A stretch of DNA of 64,000 nt from Gyromitra esculenta. Taxonomy: Eukaryota > Ascomycota > Pezizomycetes > Pezizales > Discinaceae. Made by a program: the position numbers and the translations under genes. The notes beneath the pieces were generated by a model. That model was not told the DNA's origin. It saw nothing but the letters and a program-made list of their open reading frames with translations, and made no database searches. Of this stretch, positions 31,301-42,406 are shown one piece after another. The stretch lies in the NCBI GenBank assembly GCA_038503075.1, contig JBCAML010000003.1, forward strand, positions 3,286,001-3,350,000, read 5' to 3'. How positions within the stretch are numbered: the stretch's first letter is position 1; every line of letters starts with the position of its first letter.

Positions 31301-34300
31301 GGCATTTGCAGTGCCACGGACGGTGACGCCACTTTAGGGATTAAAGTTGTGTAAACCCACATTCCCGCTAAAGCCCACGATAGTGCGAATGTGACCCCGA
31401 TGAGCTCGCGTGAAAAATGATCCCCAGGAATTAAGCGATGTATCAAGGCACGGGCCCCTACCAACGCGTCTGTCGGTCGCTTGTCTTACCGCGGTATACC
31501 GCGGGATTCTCTTTCTCTCCCTAGAGTGCCCTCAGACCTGCCCATATGTGCATGTAAGTACGTGCTCTATTTCAACCAGTCCCTGGATAGAGGTTGCATC
31601 CAACCCCACCCCTCGGGAGACACGCGTAGTGCATGGTACTGCTACTCGTTAATTTGTTCGCCGCTCAAAGCTCGGTCCTTCATCAGCAGGCTCTTTGCCT
31701 TTTACGACCAGTAATTCCTGACCTTCCCCTTCTTCTTTCTCTCGCATGAAGTGACGATCACGTGCGACATGCGTAAGAACAAAGAAAGAAACTCCCCACA
31801 GCTTAATATTTCTATAATATTGTAATTGGGAAAAGAAATCTGATGAAGCTAGGGAAAGGGGAGGGTGAAGGCTCGTACGCGTGGCTTTTCTCCGTGACAC
31901 CCAGCTAATGCTGAAAAAGTCCCTAACATCTCCAGGCATATTGCCCTTAGCAATTATTGCCTGTGAGCCCTTGAAAAACAGCCATATGCGGGTCTAGGTC
32001 CTGGATTAGATAACTCTTGAGGATTTTTTTTCCTTTCTCAGCAGCTAGAATTACTATTGAGTAAAAGGAACCACCAAAATCAGCTGAGGGTTGACGAATT
32101 GTCTCACGGCACTTTCTGAGAGAACCATCATAAGATAGGTGCACACCTAAAAGCAAGTAGGAATAGTTTAAAAGATACCACGGTTAAAAAAAATATAGCT
32201 TCCTATATTTTCGGTGCTCCAGGACAAACACTCACAAATATGAGGAAACCCATAATGTCTTAGGTATCCCATTTATCTATCTTAGTAGCTGAAGCTCGTA
32301 ACACCTTCATTATCAAACACCATAGTTGAGTACGATCGCCAAAAATATCAGCGCCCAAGGCAGATAGCGAACTTGACTTCTATCTGAGAACAAGAAGTCC
32401 CTGGAGTCGAGTGATGGCTCATGCAGCTAGTGAGGGGTTCCAGATGAGGTTTTGTGTGATTATGACGCGTCCCGGGCGGACCAAGCCGGCACAATAGGCC
32501 CACCATCGATAATTTTATGTAACTTAATCAAAGCAGAGATAGGTACTTCAATGTTGAATGATACTTCTGGCTTGGCCACGGGGCCGGGGTTGTCTTGCGT
32601 CCAGACCATTTTCCCGGAATTATTGGCAGAGTGGTAAAATTCCGTCTGAATAAAGACCAACAAGTATGAGCCTTGGCACTAATTATTGAAGGTTGGGCAC
32701 GAGGCACGAGCTGGGGCCTTAGAACTGAAGGTTGTTCTCGGTATTTGCAAAAACGGCTAGGGTATATGTGGTTGGAATAAACTAAAAGAATAGTTCGAAC
32801 CTTTCGCAAAGTCAGCTTCCAAGGCCACCGAATAGCAATCGAACGAGAAAAATGGGAGGTAATGCGGCTGTTGTCATGAATTAAATTATTCCAGTCATGA
32901 TCGATGGCTATGAAATTTGCCGACGAGACAAAGCTGTAAATGCTGTTGTTTCACGAGATATGACAAGAAGGAATAGCTTTCAACGAAGATCGGTGTTTAT
33001 TGATGATGATGTCTAGGAGAGAGATTGCTCTCAAGAAAACATAAATATAGAGCAAAATCGGAAGTCCCATGGGACTAGTGTTAAACTAGCCCCTACCGTA
33101 GTGACTCCAGACCTTTGCCTTCCACCCACGCAAAAGTACAAATCAACAAATGCGTTTCAGCCAAGGAAATACTGTATTTATCCTAACCTAACGATCAATT
33201 CCATATCGCAATAAATTTAAGAGTTGATTGGCCGTGAAACTATGTAAGGGATTTAATCAACAGAAACGTGGATGAATTCATGAACTAAGATATATTAGTG
33301 ATCTTTAGTGTCTTGCAGGTCTCAATGTCTGATACTCCCAGCATCACCTGCTAATAATTTTCCTTCTCCAGAGCTTGATTTTATGCATTTGCATTTTGCA
33401 TTTGTCTTTGACGCCACAACGCTCAAGTGCTTCGATTGCGAGCAAGGCTTCAAATCAACCTTATTGCACATTACTAGAGAAAAAATATAATATTCCTTTA
33501 TTTCAGTCTTTTTATGTGATACGTGAAATTTCTAGCTACTGACGTCGGAGACTCAGTGTTACTCGAACCCCTTGGGGGGCGATAATTCAAGCTATTGTTA
33601 CATGTAGTCGCTTATCTAGAATCCAGTCAATATGTGAAGCAGCTACTCTAACCGACCGAAATTTGATAGTGGGGGGAGATGGGATGATGTTGGGATGATG
33701 TTAAGGAATACTTCTCGGTCTCTACTGGTACTGTGAAGCTTTGCTAGGTCAGGCTTCGCTAGGTTTCACATAAAAACGTTGTGGTGTCGTACGAGGATTA
33801 GAGTTAACGTTGGCACTTGCGCCTTCGGCAGCCTTCCAGGGTTATCCCGGCTTATTTTTAAGCCACCGCTTCCCGGGGGATAGCACAGTCTTTGAGATAT
33901 CAATATATGGAAATCCACAAACTTGAACAATAAAGTTAGTCTCCAACCCAGAGATCTCATGGAGGCCTTGCATCAATTTCTTCCGAGCTCTAGGCTAAGC
34001 GACGGCATCGGTGAAGTAAACGGATATTCCGAGTTAAACTAATGAAGCCGAGCTTAATTCTCCCGAGTGCCAGAATTTCCAAGAAAATTATATGCGGCTT
34101 GAAATAGCATTCGATAGCTGTATGTGCAAAGCGATTCTATTTCACTGATAGAACGGCAGCGTAACTCGCTTCCTAAGAATTATTCTTCCGAGAGGCTAAA
34201 GCCTGAATTATCTATCTGAAGAAATCGGTGGGCTCGATCGAGGGAGTACGTGGAGTTCAAGTATCGCAAACAAGTCTCTCGGAGAACACTAGTTAGCTTG

Positions 34301-34992
34301 GTCCACTTAATTTTTTGGTCCACTTATGAGATTCGGTAATGACATTGGGAATCCCGCGTACCCAGCCTAGCATGAACTGGCCAATACAAAATTCGGTTAA
34401 CAGCTCAAGGGTTTAGCACGACCTTAGAACGAATATACTCCTGATAGTAGTAGACTAGTGGATTGAATAGATGGTCGGGATATTAGGATATGCAAATACA
34501 AGCTAATATTAATATCATTGTTGAGTTCTACATACGTAGTACGATAGGGTTTTGTGAATGCATTAGGTGGTGGTGGATTAATGTCATCTGCTGCCTGTTT
34601 ACTGATAAATTCCGGGTTGATAAACACGTGGTTGAATACGGTCCTCTATGCGTTGCTGGAAAATGTTTGAGTGTCTTATCTTTTTGTATGAAGAGGTTAG
34701 GGATTTGAGAATGGCGTTATTGGGACTGTTTCGATGCTGGATGGCTGTTCGTGTCTTGTGTGATAATGTAAGGTAGAGGTTTTAAATACATGCATCTAAG
34801 ATGGAAATTGTAGCAACCGGATGGCTGCTGCATGATGAGACGATGTTTGTTGATAGAAGAGAGAGCACCTCCCAACCATTTTATCTATAAGGTGATACGA
34901 TACAGCTCTGTGTCCAACCCACGCAACCAAAACCCCCCAAATAGCACAACAACCCCCATCAACCACCCCGCGTCATCCCCACAACAACCGCA
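28302..34992. other. 6.7-kb stretch without recognised genes
   Basis: No ORF longer than about 100 codons and no protein family was recognised on either strand. The sequence is rich in TA and CTAG/TAGCTA motifs and contains three TACATGTA palindromes (29592, 29687, 33599). It also has a palindromic AGCTCGAGCTCGAGCT run at about 28910-28925, GGTT/GGCT tandem units at about 28427-28453, and several C or T runs. No terminal repeats, target-site duplications or tRNA B-box were found by eye. It may hold decayed repeats, non-coding RNAs or unstructured spacer. Confidence 0.4.
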
Positions 34993-36039
34993 ATGTCCGT
35001 CCTCCCACTAACCCGTGCCTCTGTCTTCTCCGCCCACGACTTGATCTCCCCTTCCATCCACCTGACCCCGGTGCTAACCTCCAAAACCCTCTCCGCCCTC
35101 GCCGGCCCACACACCAACCTCCTCTTCAAATGCGAAAACCTCCAGAAAATCGGCGCCTTCAAGATCCGCGGCGCAACACACGCTCTCGCACGCTTAAGCG
35201 ACGCTGAACTGCGCAACGGAGTGGTAACCCACAGTTCCGGCAACCACGCACAAGCGCTCGCGCTCGCAGCACGAGAAGCCTCTATCGCGCGGGGATTCGC
35301 TATACCGGCGTACGTGATCATGCCGCGTATCTCCACGCCGTCCAAGATTGCTGCGACGAAAGGGTATGGCGCGGAGGTGGTGTTTTCGGGGTCGACGGCC
35401 GCAGAGCGCGAGGCTGTGACGAGGGAGGTGCAGGAGAGGACTGGCGCGGTTTTGGTGCCGCCGTATGATCACCCGAACATTATTCTTGGGCAGGGAACGC
35501 TGGCGGTGGAGTTTGTGGATCAGGCTGCAGGGCTAGGAAAACCGTTGGATGCGGTTATTGCGCCGTGTGGAGGTGGAGGAATGCTTAGTGGGGTGGCTGT
35601 GGCGTGTCAGGGGACGGGAGTTCTCGTGTATGGTGCTGAGCCGAGGGAGGGGGCGGATGATTGTTGGAGGGGGTTGAAGGAGGGAAAGAGGGTAGAGAGT
35701 GTGAAGAGTTTGACGATTGCGGATGGGCTGAGGACGCCGGTGGGGGTTAATAATTTTGCGGTCATCAGCAACAGGGAGTTAGTGAAAGGAGTGTACACGG
35801 TGAGTGAGGAGGAGATTAAGAGCGCTATGAGATTGGTGGTGGAAAGGATGAAGGTTTTGATTGAGCCCAGTTCTGCAGTGCCGGTTGCGGTGGCATTGTA
35901 TAATGAAGACTTCAGAAGAGAGATGGAAGAGCGGAGGAAGGCAAAGGGGGGTGGAGAGTGGAATTTGGGTATCGTTATTAGTGGAGGAAATACGACAATT
36001 GAGAAGATCATTGAGTTGTTTGGGGAAAAGAAGGAGTAA
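34993..36039 (+). CDS. SRY1: Serine racemase / 3-hydroxyaspartate dehydratase-like PLP enzyme
   Basis: Intronless 348-residue fold-type II PLP enzyme. Seen: the Schiff-base lysine in GAFKIRGATH (Lys57), the PLP-binding SSGNHAQ loop at 81-87, the phosphate-binding tetraglycine PCGGGGMLSG at 191-200, and the C-terminal ISGGN that contacts the pyridine ring. The SSGNH loop with a double serine is characteristic of serine racemase and yeast Sry1 rather than biosynthetic threonine deaminase (SAGNH), and there is no C-terminal ACT domain, so feedback by isoleucine is not expected. Likely reactions are serine racemisation and/or dehydration of serine, threonine or hydroxyaspartate; which dominates cannot be told. 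There is no targeting peptide, so it is probably cytosolic. It is convergent with COQ7, 135 nt between stops. Confidence 0.9.
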   Translation: MSVLPLTRASVFSAHDLISPSIHLTPVLTSKTLSALAGPHTNLLFKCENLQKIGAFKIRGATHALARLSDAELRNGVVTHSSGNHAQALALAAREASIARGFAIPAYVIMPRISTPSKIAATKGYGAEVVFSGSTAAEREAVTREVQERTGAVLVPPYDHPNIILGQGTLAVEFVDQAAGLGKPLDAVIAPCGGGGMLSGVAVACQGTGVLVYGAEPREGADDCWRGLKEGKRVESVKSLTIADGLRTPVGVNNFAVISNRELVKGVYTVSEEEIKSAMRLVVERMKVLIEPSSAVPVAVALYNEDFRREMEERRKAKGGGEWNLGIVISGGNTTIEKIIELFGEKKE

Positions 36040-36174
36040 AGCGGAAAGATCTCTAGGCTGGCTTTTTCTTCTTCTCTATAGACCAAGATTAGAAGGGCAC
36101 GATGCATGTTTTTCCTATTTACGCCATACCCAACAACATAAGAATATTTATTGTACAACTTCTAAGTCGATATC

Positions 36175-37049
36175 TCAAACTCTAGAGCTTATCCAGATAG
36201 CAGCTTTACAGCCACCTCTAATGACATTGGAGAGGACTTCGTACCCATCTGCACCTTTTGCGTCATGCGCAACAGCAGTATCCAAACTATATATACTCGT
36301 CAGCAGAGTTCTCCTAGCTCCGGACGGAGAGGAACACCCACTGTTCCAATTCATCATCTCTAAACTGTCTGATAGTGTCAATTAGTTCCTTCAATTCACC
36401 GCTTTTGAGCAATTCCTTATCATCCTTTAACATGTCTAGTAGCGCTCTAATCTGGTCATTGTAATGTCCGCCAATCTCCGTCTCGACAGCCTCGGTACAC
36501 GCCATTGCAGCCTTCTCCCCTAGCAACGCAGTCCCAACGCCCAACGCATAGCCTGCAACATTCCACAATGGCCGCATAGCCGTCGGGCGGACACGATGCT
36601 TCGCAATTAGCTCGTTGAAGGTGTTGAGATGGTGGACTTCCTGATCCCACATATGGCGGATCAGGGGCCTGAGGCGAGGGTCGTTTTTAAAGACCGCATA
36701 TTGGCCTTCGTAGATGAGGTTTGCACCGAGTTCACCAGCTTGATTGACACGTATCTGGGGGTGGGGAGAGAGGCAGGAGGAGGAGCTGTTAGTGACAATG
36801 GAGGATGTGGACTAGGGCGCAGACGTCATCGCTTACAGCACGTTCGAGGAACTCTCGCTCCTTTGCCGTGAGGGGTCGTGGTGGGGATGACGGGGCTGCT
36901 GTGTCAGCCGTGCTCGATGCAGCTGAAGAAGCAGTAGAAGCGAGACCTCGACAACGGAGGGGGGGGAGGGAAGAGGTAGCTAGGGCGAGAGAGCGCAATT
37001 GAGTTCGCAGCAGGGGAGCAGAAGAGAGAGAGAGAAACCGGTTGGCCAT
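36175..37049 (-). CDS. COQ7: Demethoxyubiquinone hydroxylase Coq7, mitochondrial
   Basis: Di-iron monooxygenase that hydroxylates demethoxyubiquinone in coenzyme Q synthesis at the inner mitochondrial membrane. Deduced exons in transcript order: 36837-37049, 36342-36754 and 36175-36286, giving 245 residues. The ATG at 37047-37049 starts a Ser/Leu/Arg-rich leader of about 55 residues; an upstream TTG in frame was not used. Iron ligands are visible as E79 (NQAGELGAN), the E-x-x-H of WDQEVHHL (E110, H113), the glutamate of TEIGGHY, and the final E-x-x-H of DDELEHLDTA, which is created only by joining exons 2 and 3. This confirms that junction. It is head-to-head with RTF1 across 518 nt. Confidence 0.95.
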
Positions 37050-37567
37050 GGCGGCGATCTGGCGGGATTCCAAGTCCTGGTGTGTGATCGAGTGATCGTC
37101 TTGCTACTTTGAAACGCAGGAGGAGAGAGAGTTCAGTGCTGGCGGGGGGACGCGACGTCATGCACAGCAGCTGTTGGCCCGGGGATGGCTGTCGCCTGTC
37201 TGTACACACTGAGTTTCCTCTCTGCCACAGCACTCTGATACCCTATCCCCCGTGCTGTGCCCTGCCTGCCCTGCCAGACACTGGCCAAACCCTAGACCCT
37301 AAATTGAAGTCGCGCCTGCCAGGACGACAGACAGGGCATCGCGCGCTAGCCTCCGTGCTGTGCTGCTGTGCCAATTCTATTCTATCCGATCTGCCATATA
37401 ACCTCTGGCTGCCCCGTTTCTCTCCTTTCTTCAATTCTCCTTTCTTGCTCCGTCTCTCCCCTCTTCCTTTGTTTGTTTGTCCTACCGAATAAAATAAAAC
37501 TCGCAACATTAATTCCCCGCTTCGTCTATTTTTTCAATAACAAGAAACCCCCCGTCTGCCGCCCAAC
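37050..37567. promoter_or_regulatory. Divergent promoter region of COQ7 and RTF1
   Basis: 518 nt between two divergent starts. The RTF1 side is pyrimidine-rich (about 37410-37480) and ends in an A/T-rich leader with AATAAAATAAAA at 37489-37500. No specific factor site was identified. Confidence 0.45.
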
Positions 37568-39584
37568 ATGTCTCTCGATGACGAACTCCTTATGCTCGCT
37601 GGCGAGGACGACGAAGACACGAAGCCTTCATCCCCTGCTCGCCGCAAACGCTCCTCGCCTCCCACTTCCACATCCCCCGCGAAGAAACGCTCCAGACCAG
37701 CAGCAAAGAAAACATCAAAGAAGAAGGCCAAACACGACGATTCAGATGATGACGATGAAGAGTAGGCGTCCATCTCCACAGCCCCCCCTTTTTTGCCCAT
37801 CGCTGCTCCACAGCCTTACAGCCCAGCCCACCCTCGCGTGACATCACTTTTTTTTATAAAAACCTAAAAACAATAAAAATTGACACCTCGGCTCCAGCAG
37901 CTCATCAGCACTCTCGGAAGTTGCTTCTTCTGAAATCTCGTCACAGAGCGAGCCTGACGAGCCCATGGACCTAGCCTCATCCTCTGACGAGGAGGATAGC
38001 GTGCAGGACTTGTACCCGCTCGAGGGCAAGTACAAGGACCAAGCCGACATGCAGAAGCTTATAGCCATGGAGGAAATTGACCGCGAAGCGGTCCTCGCTG
38101 AGCGTGCGGCACAGATTGAACGTGCTCAGCAAGACCGCCATCTTCGCAATCTTCTCAAATCACGGAATGCTGCTGATAAGGCGAATGGGCTCACAACAGG
38201 AGGGGGGTCCTCTACCAGACGGTCTGCGAGGACTAAGAGCATGCCGAAGAAAAATGAAGAGACTACGAAGCGTGGGAAGTTGGATGAGTTGAAGAAGATT
38301 AGAGAGGAGAGGAGTACAAGGGCTGCAGGCTCGGGGAAGCCGGATCGTGGCGAAGATGATGGGCCGAAGCGGAAGAGTCTTGCGGATGAGGACGAGGAGA
38401 GACCAGGGTTTGCGGAGGATCTGTATACAACGAAGAAAGAACAGAGGGAGATTCAGGTATCGGATGTGAATAGGGCTAGGATTGGTAGGACGGGGTTGGG
38501 GAAACTGTGTGACTATCCAGGGTTCGAGGACACGGTCCGAGGTAATTATTATGCCTTTCAGCTGGCTTTTTGGCCGTTATGCTAACTGATCGAAGATTGC
38601 TTCGTGAGGGTGTCAATGTACAATCAAGACACCAAGACAAGCGTGTATCGAATTGGTGTGGTCAAAGGTATGCTGATCTTTTACATTTCTATATGTGTCG
38701 TATGCTAACTATCTAGGCTTCGTCACCGGCAAACTCTACACTATGCTTGACGGCAAACGCCGAACGGACAGACATGTCCGTGTGCTGCACGGATCATCCG
38801 AGAAATCTTTCGCTATGGAATTCATGTCCGACAGTCCTATGTCCGAGGTACTTCCCTACCCCCATTTTTCATACCACCCCCACTCTAACCCTCTTTACAG
38901 ACTGAATTCGTCCGCTTCAAAAAGCAATGCGAGGTTGACAAAGTCACCCTCCCGACACTTTCGTTTGTTGAGAAGAAAGCCCTAGAGATCCGTGCTTTAG
39001 ACTCGCGCACTCTTACCCCCGAGGAGATCAACACGATCATCACAAAAAGAAATAAGGACAAAACCGACCCCGTCAAAGTCGTATTTGCCCGCACAAAACT
39101 CCGACAAGCCCGCGAGGCCGCTGCGTCTAAGGGTGATGAAGTAGAGATCTTACGCATCGACAAGGAGTTGCAGGACCTCGAGGACACGCTTGGTCGTTCT
39201 TACCATCGCGTCGACTCACAGATGGACCGTCTCAGCAAGCTCAACCAGGAGAATCGCAAAAAGAACATCGCAGAGGTACGGAAAGCTGAGCTGGACGAGA
39301 AACGTGCTGCTCGACGTGCTGCAGTGGCGGCCCAGAAGGGCGATTCTCTACCTAATCCGTTTGCCAGAGTGAAGGCAAACGCGAGGACCATGCAAGCCTC
39401 AGTCGAGGTCCGAGATGATAAAGCGGATCCAAACTCGCAAGATACTGCAAGCAGCGGGGATACTCCGAATGGGACACCGAAGGGTGTGGGATTAATTGGA
39501 AACGGAGCAAAGAAAGGCAGGAGAATGTGTGGTGTCGATGATGTCATTGCGTCTTTGGACTTTGGTATCGATATCGAGATCTGA
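37568..39584 (+). CDS. RTF1: Paf1-complex subunit Rtf1
   Basis: Nuclear transcription-elongation factor that links the Paf1 complex to Spt5 and promotes histone H2B ubiquitylation. Deduced exons: 37568-37761, 37898-38541, 38596-38667, 38717-38847 and 38901-39584, giving 574 residues (yeast Rtf1 is similar in length). The N-terminus starts MSLDDELLMLAG, then a Lys/Ser-rich nuclear-localisation-like stretch and acidic Ser/Asp/Glu runs. The histone-modification-domain region follows (EEIDREAVLAERAAQIER). The Plus3 domain runs from about 245 to 370 (RIGRTGLGKLCDYPGFEDTV, VVKGFVTGKLYTMLDGKR, EFVRFKKQCE) and a coiled, charged C-terminal half ends in DFGIDIEI. The exon 2 acceptor is a CAGCAG tandem, so one Ser could be present or absent. 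Confidence 0.94.
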
Positions 39585-41941
39585 TTCCCCCACCTGCTTA
39601 TCTTACAGTCATATATCTTGCTATTACTCTGTACTATGCGTTCTCGGGTTGGTGTTTAGAGTTTCTTTTTTTTTCTTTCTTCCCACGTTCTTCAATATGA
39701 AGTTCCTAAAATCTAGTCTCCTTCTTGTGTATTTTTCCCCCTTTTCTTCTTACTGCTACAGTTTCTATATTTATGTTTTGTTTTTTTGCGGTTGCTAAAC
39801 ATCTTTTCGATCGGGGGGGATAAAAAGGGGCGTGTTTTTCCTTTTTTTTCGATTTGTGGTATCTCATGGCGTACTCATCTATGATCTTTTTTTTTTCCTG
39901 GTATTGGTTTTAAAGGCATTACACGCAGAGCAAGTATTCAAAAGTTAATGAGATCAGGCGGTGTTAAAACTTACGGGGGGGCGTCACATACTGGGGAAAT
40001 GACCAAAGTGAAAGAGGAAAAAAGAGGCCGTGTGTATTTCGCATTTATCTATCTATCCTCTTCTATCCACCCATCTTATCCATCGTAATTTTCGTCTTTC
40101 ATGCGTTCTTGATCACATGTGCTGACGACTATCACTGTCGCTGCTGCCCGTTCGCTCTTTGGGGAAATGAAAGGCAGTTTGTCGAGCCATACCAACCGTA
40201 CTCGACGGACGGCCTGAAAAGGTATCCGGAGAGCTCTAAACCGCGAGAGGCACTTTATTTCAAGGCATGGTGATTAGGCTCCGTGCAGGGCTTGAGAGAT
40301 AAGGAGAAAAAGAATAAAAGGAAAACGTTTCTCTGAGGCCACTATGCTGTATCCGTGAACTCCAACGGAATTAGTATTCGTTTTTTTTCTTTCTTCTTCC
40401 TTCCCTCCGGTGAGTGATAGCTTGTGAGTTAGCTCGTTCTATATTATATCGGCAAGCAAGCCAGGATCTTCGGACTCGTTGAAACACTTCAAATACATGT
40501 AGGTAGAGCTATTTTTTACAGCTGACCAGAAGTACTGAAAAGGGAAAGGGAAAGGGAAAGGAAATGACAGAATATAGTCATAGAAAAGGGCCCGTCGCCC
40601 AAACATCCGTTTTTTTATCCACCTAATCCTCCCCCCCTCTCTTTATTGTATAATTACATTCCCTTATATATATATACATACGTGTATATATACGCGTATA
40701 GTTGCGCTTCTACCAACCATAATGTAGGTGGGTTTACAATCGGACGAATCACGGGAATCGAGATTCCATCTCGGCATCATCCGCTACCCCGGAAACTTTA
40801 TCTGAGATGGTCCACCCGAACGGGCATGAGGCGATATACGAAGGCAAGGCAAGGCAAATACCGACCGAGTGGCCCCCCTGGTTATCACGAGAGTGTCATA
40901 TCTCCTCCCGCCCATAACCACTCCACCACTCCCTTTTTCCCTACCTCGCAACAACAGTTCAATAGTTATATGAAAACAAAAGAAAAAAAAAACAGAGAAG
41001 CTCAACGCAAATCCTTTAATAGGTAGTGGGAGCCATTCACCCTGGCACATCGGACCACCACCACTTACCGGCGAGAAAGGTATCACATGGACCATCATGA
41101 TAAGTAACTTCCCCTCCCACCCACCCCCCCGGCTCGCGGGGCATAATTATGGCTAACTCCGTCACCAACAATTAAGCCTAGTGATTTACCAAGAAACACT
41201 GCGCAAAATCGCGGGGGGGGGAATACGAACTGGTGATGTTTTCTAAACGCCACCTTTTGCGGATAAGGCCGCAAGCAGCGCCGCGGAGACGAAATATAAT
41301 ATACTCTTTTTTTGGATGAAATAGTCGTCGTCGACGTGATACCCCCGAGCACTATCACGGATTCGTTCAGCGGGCCACGTAATGTGGTTGGTTTTTTTCT
41401 CTCTCGCTGATGATGCGGGCTAGATGAAGAAGGGGAAGAAGAACTAAATATTATTGCTTTGATGGTGTTCAATGATAAACTATTGCTATTGTAATTTGCT
41501 AACGGAATGTGTAATGGTATAGGTACACGACCTAAATAGGAAACGAAAAAAGAAAAACTCGAGATATCAAAAAAAACGCATGATACATACCAACACAAAA
41601 ACCACTTCATACAAACTAAATCCCCCCCAAAGCCAAGAAAGAATATCTAATCTCCCAATAAACATACATTATCACTCACACTAACCTTAACAATAAGCCC
41701 GTACGCCGGCAAGCCCAATCCGCCTGCCTCAAACTACATAAAAAACGGAAATATTTATATCATAACACACCCTCCGACGGAGAAAAGGAAAGATCCGGAT
41801 CGAAAAAGAAAGAAAGCTAAACAAAAAAAAAACACGAAACACGAAACAGCTCATCGGTCCCCAACCCAGAATATTTTTTTCACATCATGATCCAGCACGT
41901 GTTACTCAGAGTATCTTCTCACACTGCTACATGGCCTTGTC
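39585..41941. other. Intergenic region between RTF1 and the orphan gene at 41942
   Basis: 2.4 kb with no recognised gene. It has T-rich runs after RTF1, three GGGAAA units at 40542-40561, a TATATA/ACGTGTATATATACGCG run near 40664-40699, and one TACATGTA palindrome at 40494-40501. The part after 41700 is A-rich and probably the 3' untranslated region of the minus-strand orphan gene. Confidence 0.4.
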
Positions 41942-42406
41942 TCAGCTCTCGACCTTGGCGTTGGTTTCAACTTCTTGTTGCTGTTGAGCAGATGCCATCG
42001 TTATGCGGGCATGGATGACATTCGGATCGTCTACCCAGTCCAAAATACAGAACCGTTCGACGGGGTCCTCGCTAGAAGACTGTTGCGTGAAGTCTTCCAT
42101 ACTCAATTGAGACACATCGAACGGGAGGATTGGCTGACCCTTGCTTCGGGCTGATATTTGCTGGTCGATCTGTTTGAGACCCGATTCAACGTATTTCAGT
42201 CGAAGGGACCGGGATGCGATTGCCCGTGGGAGGAAGGGGATGTTATTGATTTGGGTAATAGGAGGTGGTGGTGGAGGTGTGGATGGTGGAGGTGAGGGAG
42301 AGGCAGAGAAATATGATTGGGAAGGCGTCTGTTGACGAGATGTCCGGTTGGGTTGTGAAGCTGGAGTGTCTACTACCATGGCTCTAATGTTTTTGCTAGC
42401 CGCCAT
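41942..42406 (-). CDS. Small hypothetical protein, Ser/Pro/Gln-rich
   Basis: 154 residues from the ATG at 42404-42406; the frame runs slightly further only through TTG. I do not recognise a family. Residues about 18-50 are Ser/Thr/Pro/Gln-rich with a poly-Pro run. The middle is more ordered and helical-looking (R-S-L-R-L-K-Y-V-E-S-G-L-K-Q-I-D-Q-Q-I), followed by QPILPFDVSQLSMEDF and VERFCILDWVDDPNVIHARI, which look like genuine coding sequence; the tail is Gln/Glu-rich. It is isolated, flanked on both sides by long gene-free DNA. Function unknown. It could also be one exon of a longer gene, although no further exon was found. Confidence 0.55.
   Translation of the reverse strand: MAASKNIRAMVVDTPASQPNRTSRQQTPSQSYFSASPSPPPSTPPPPPPITQINNIPFLPRAIASRSLRLKYVESGLKQIDQQISARSKGQPILPFDVSQLSMEDFTQQSSSEDPVERFCILDWVDDPNVIHARITMASAQQQQEVETNAKVES

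Noticed and set aside
28302..34992. Search for an intact transposon (terminal repeats, transposase or reverse transcriptase)
   Set aside because: No frame with such motifs and no matching termini were found; only a decayed-repeat hypothesis remains.
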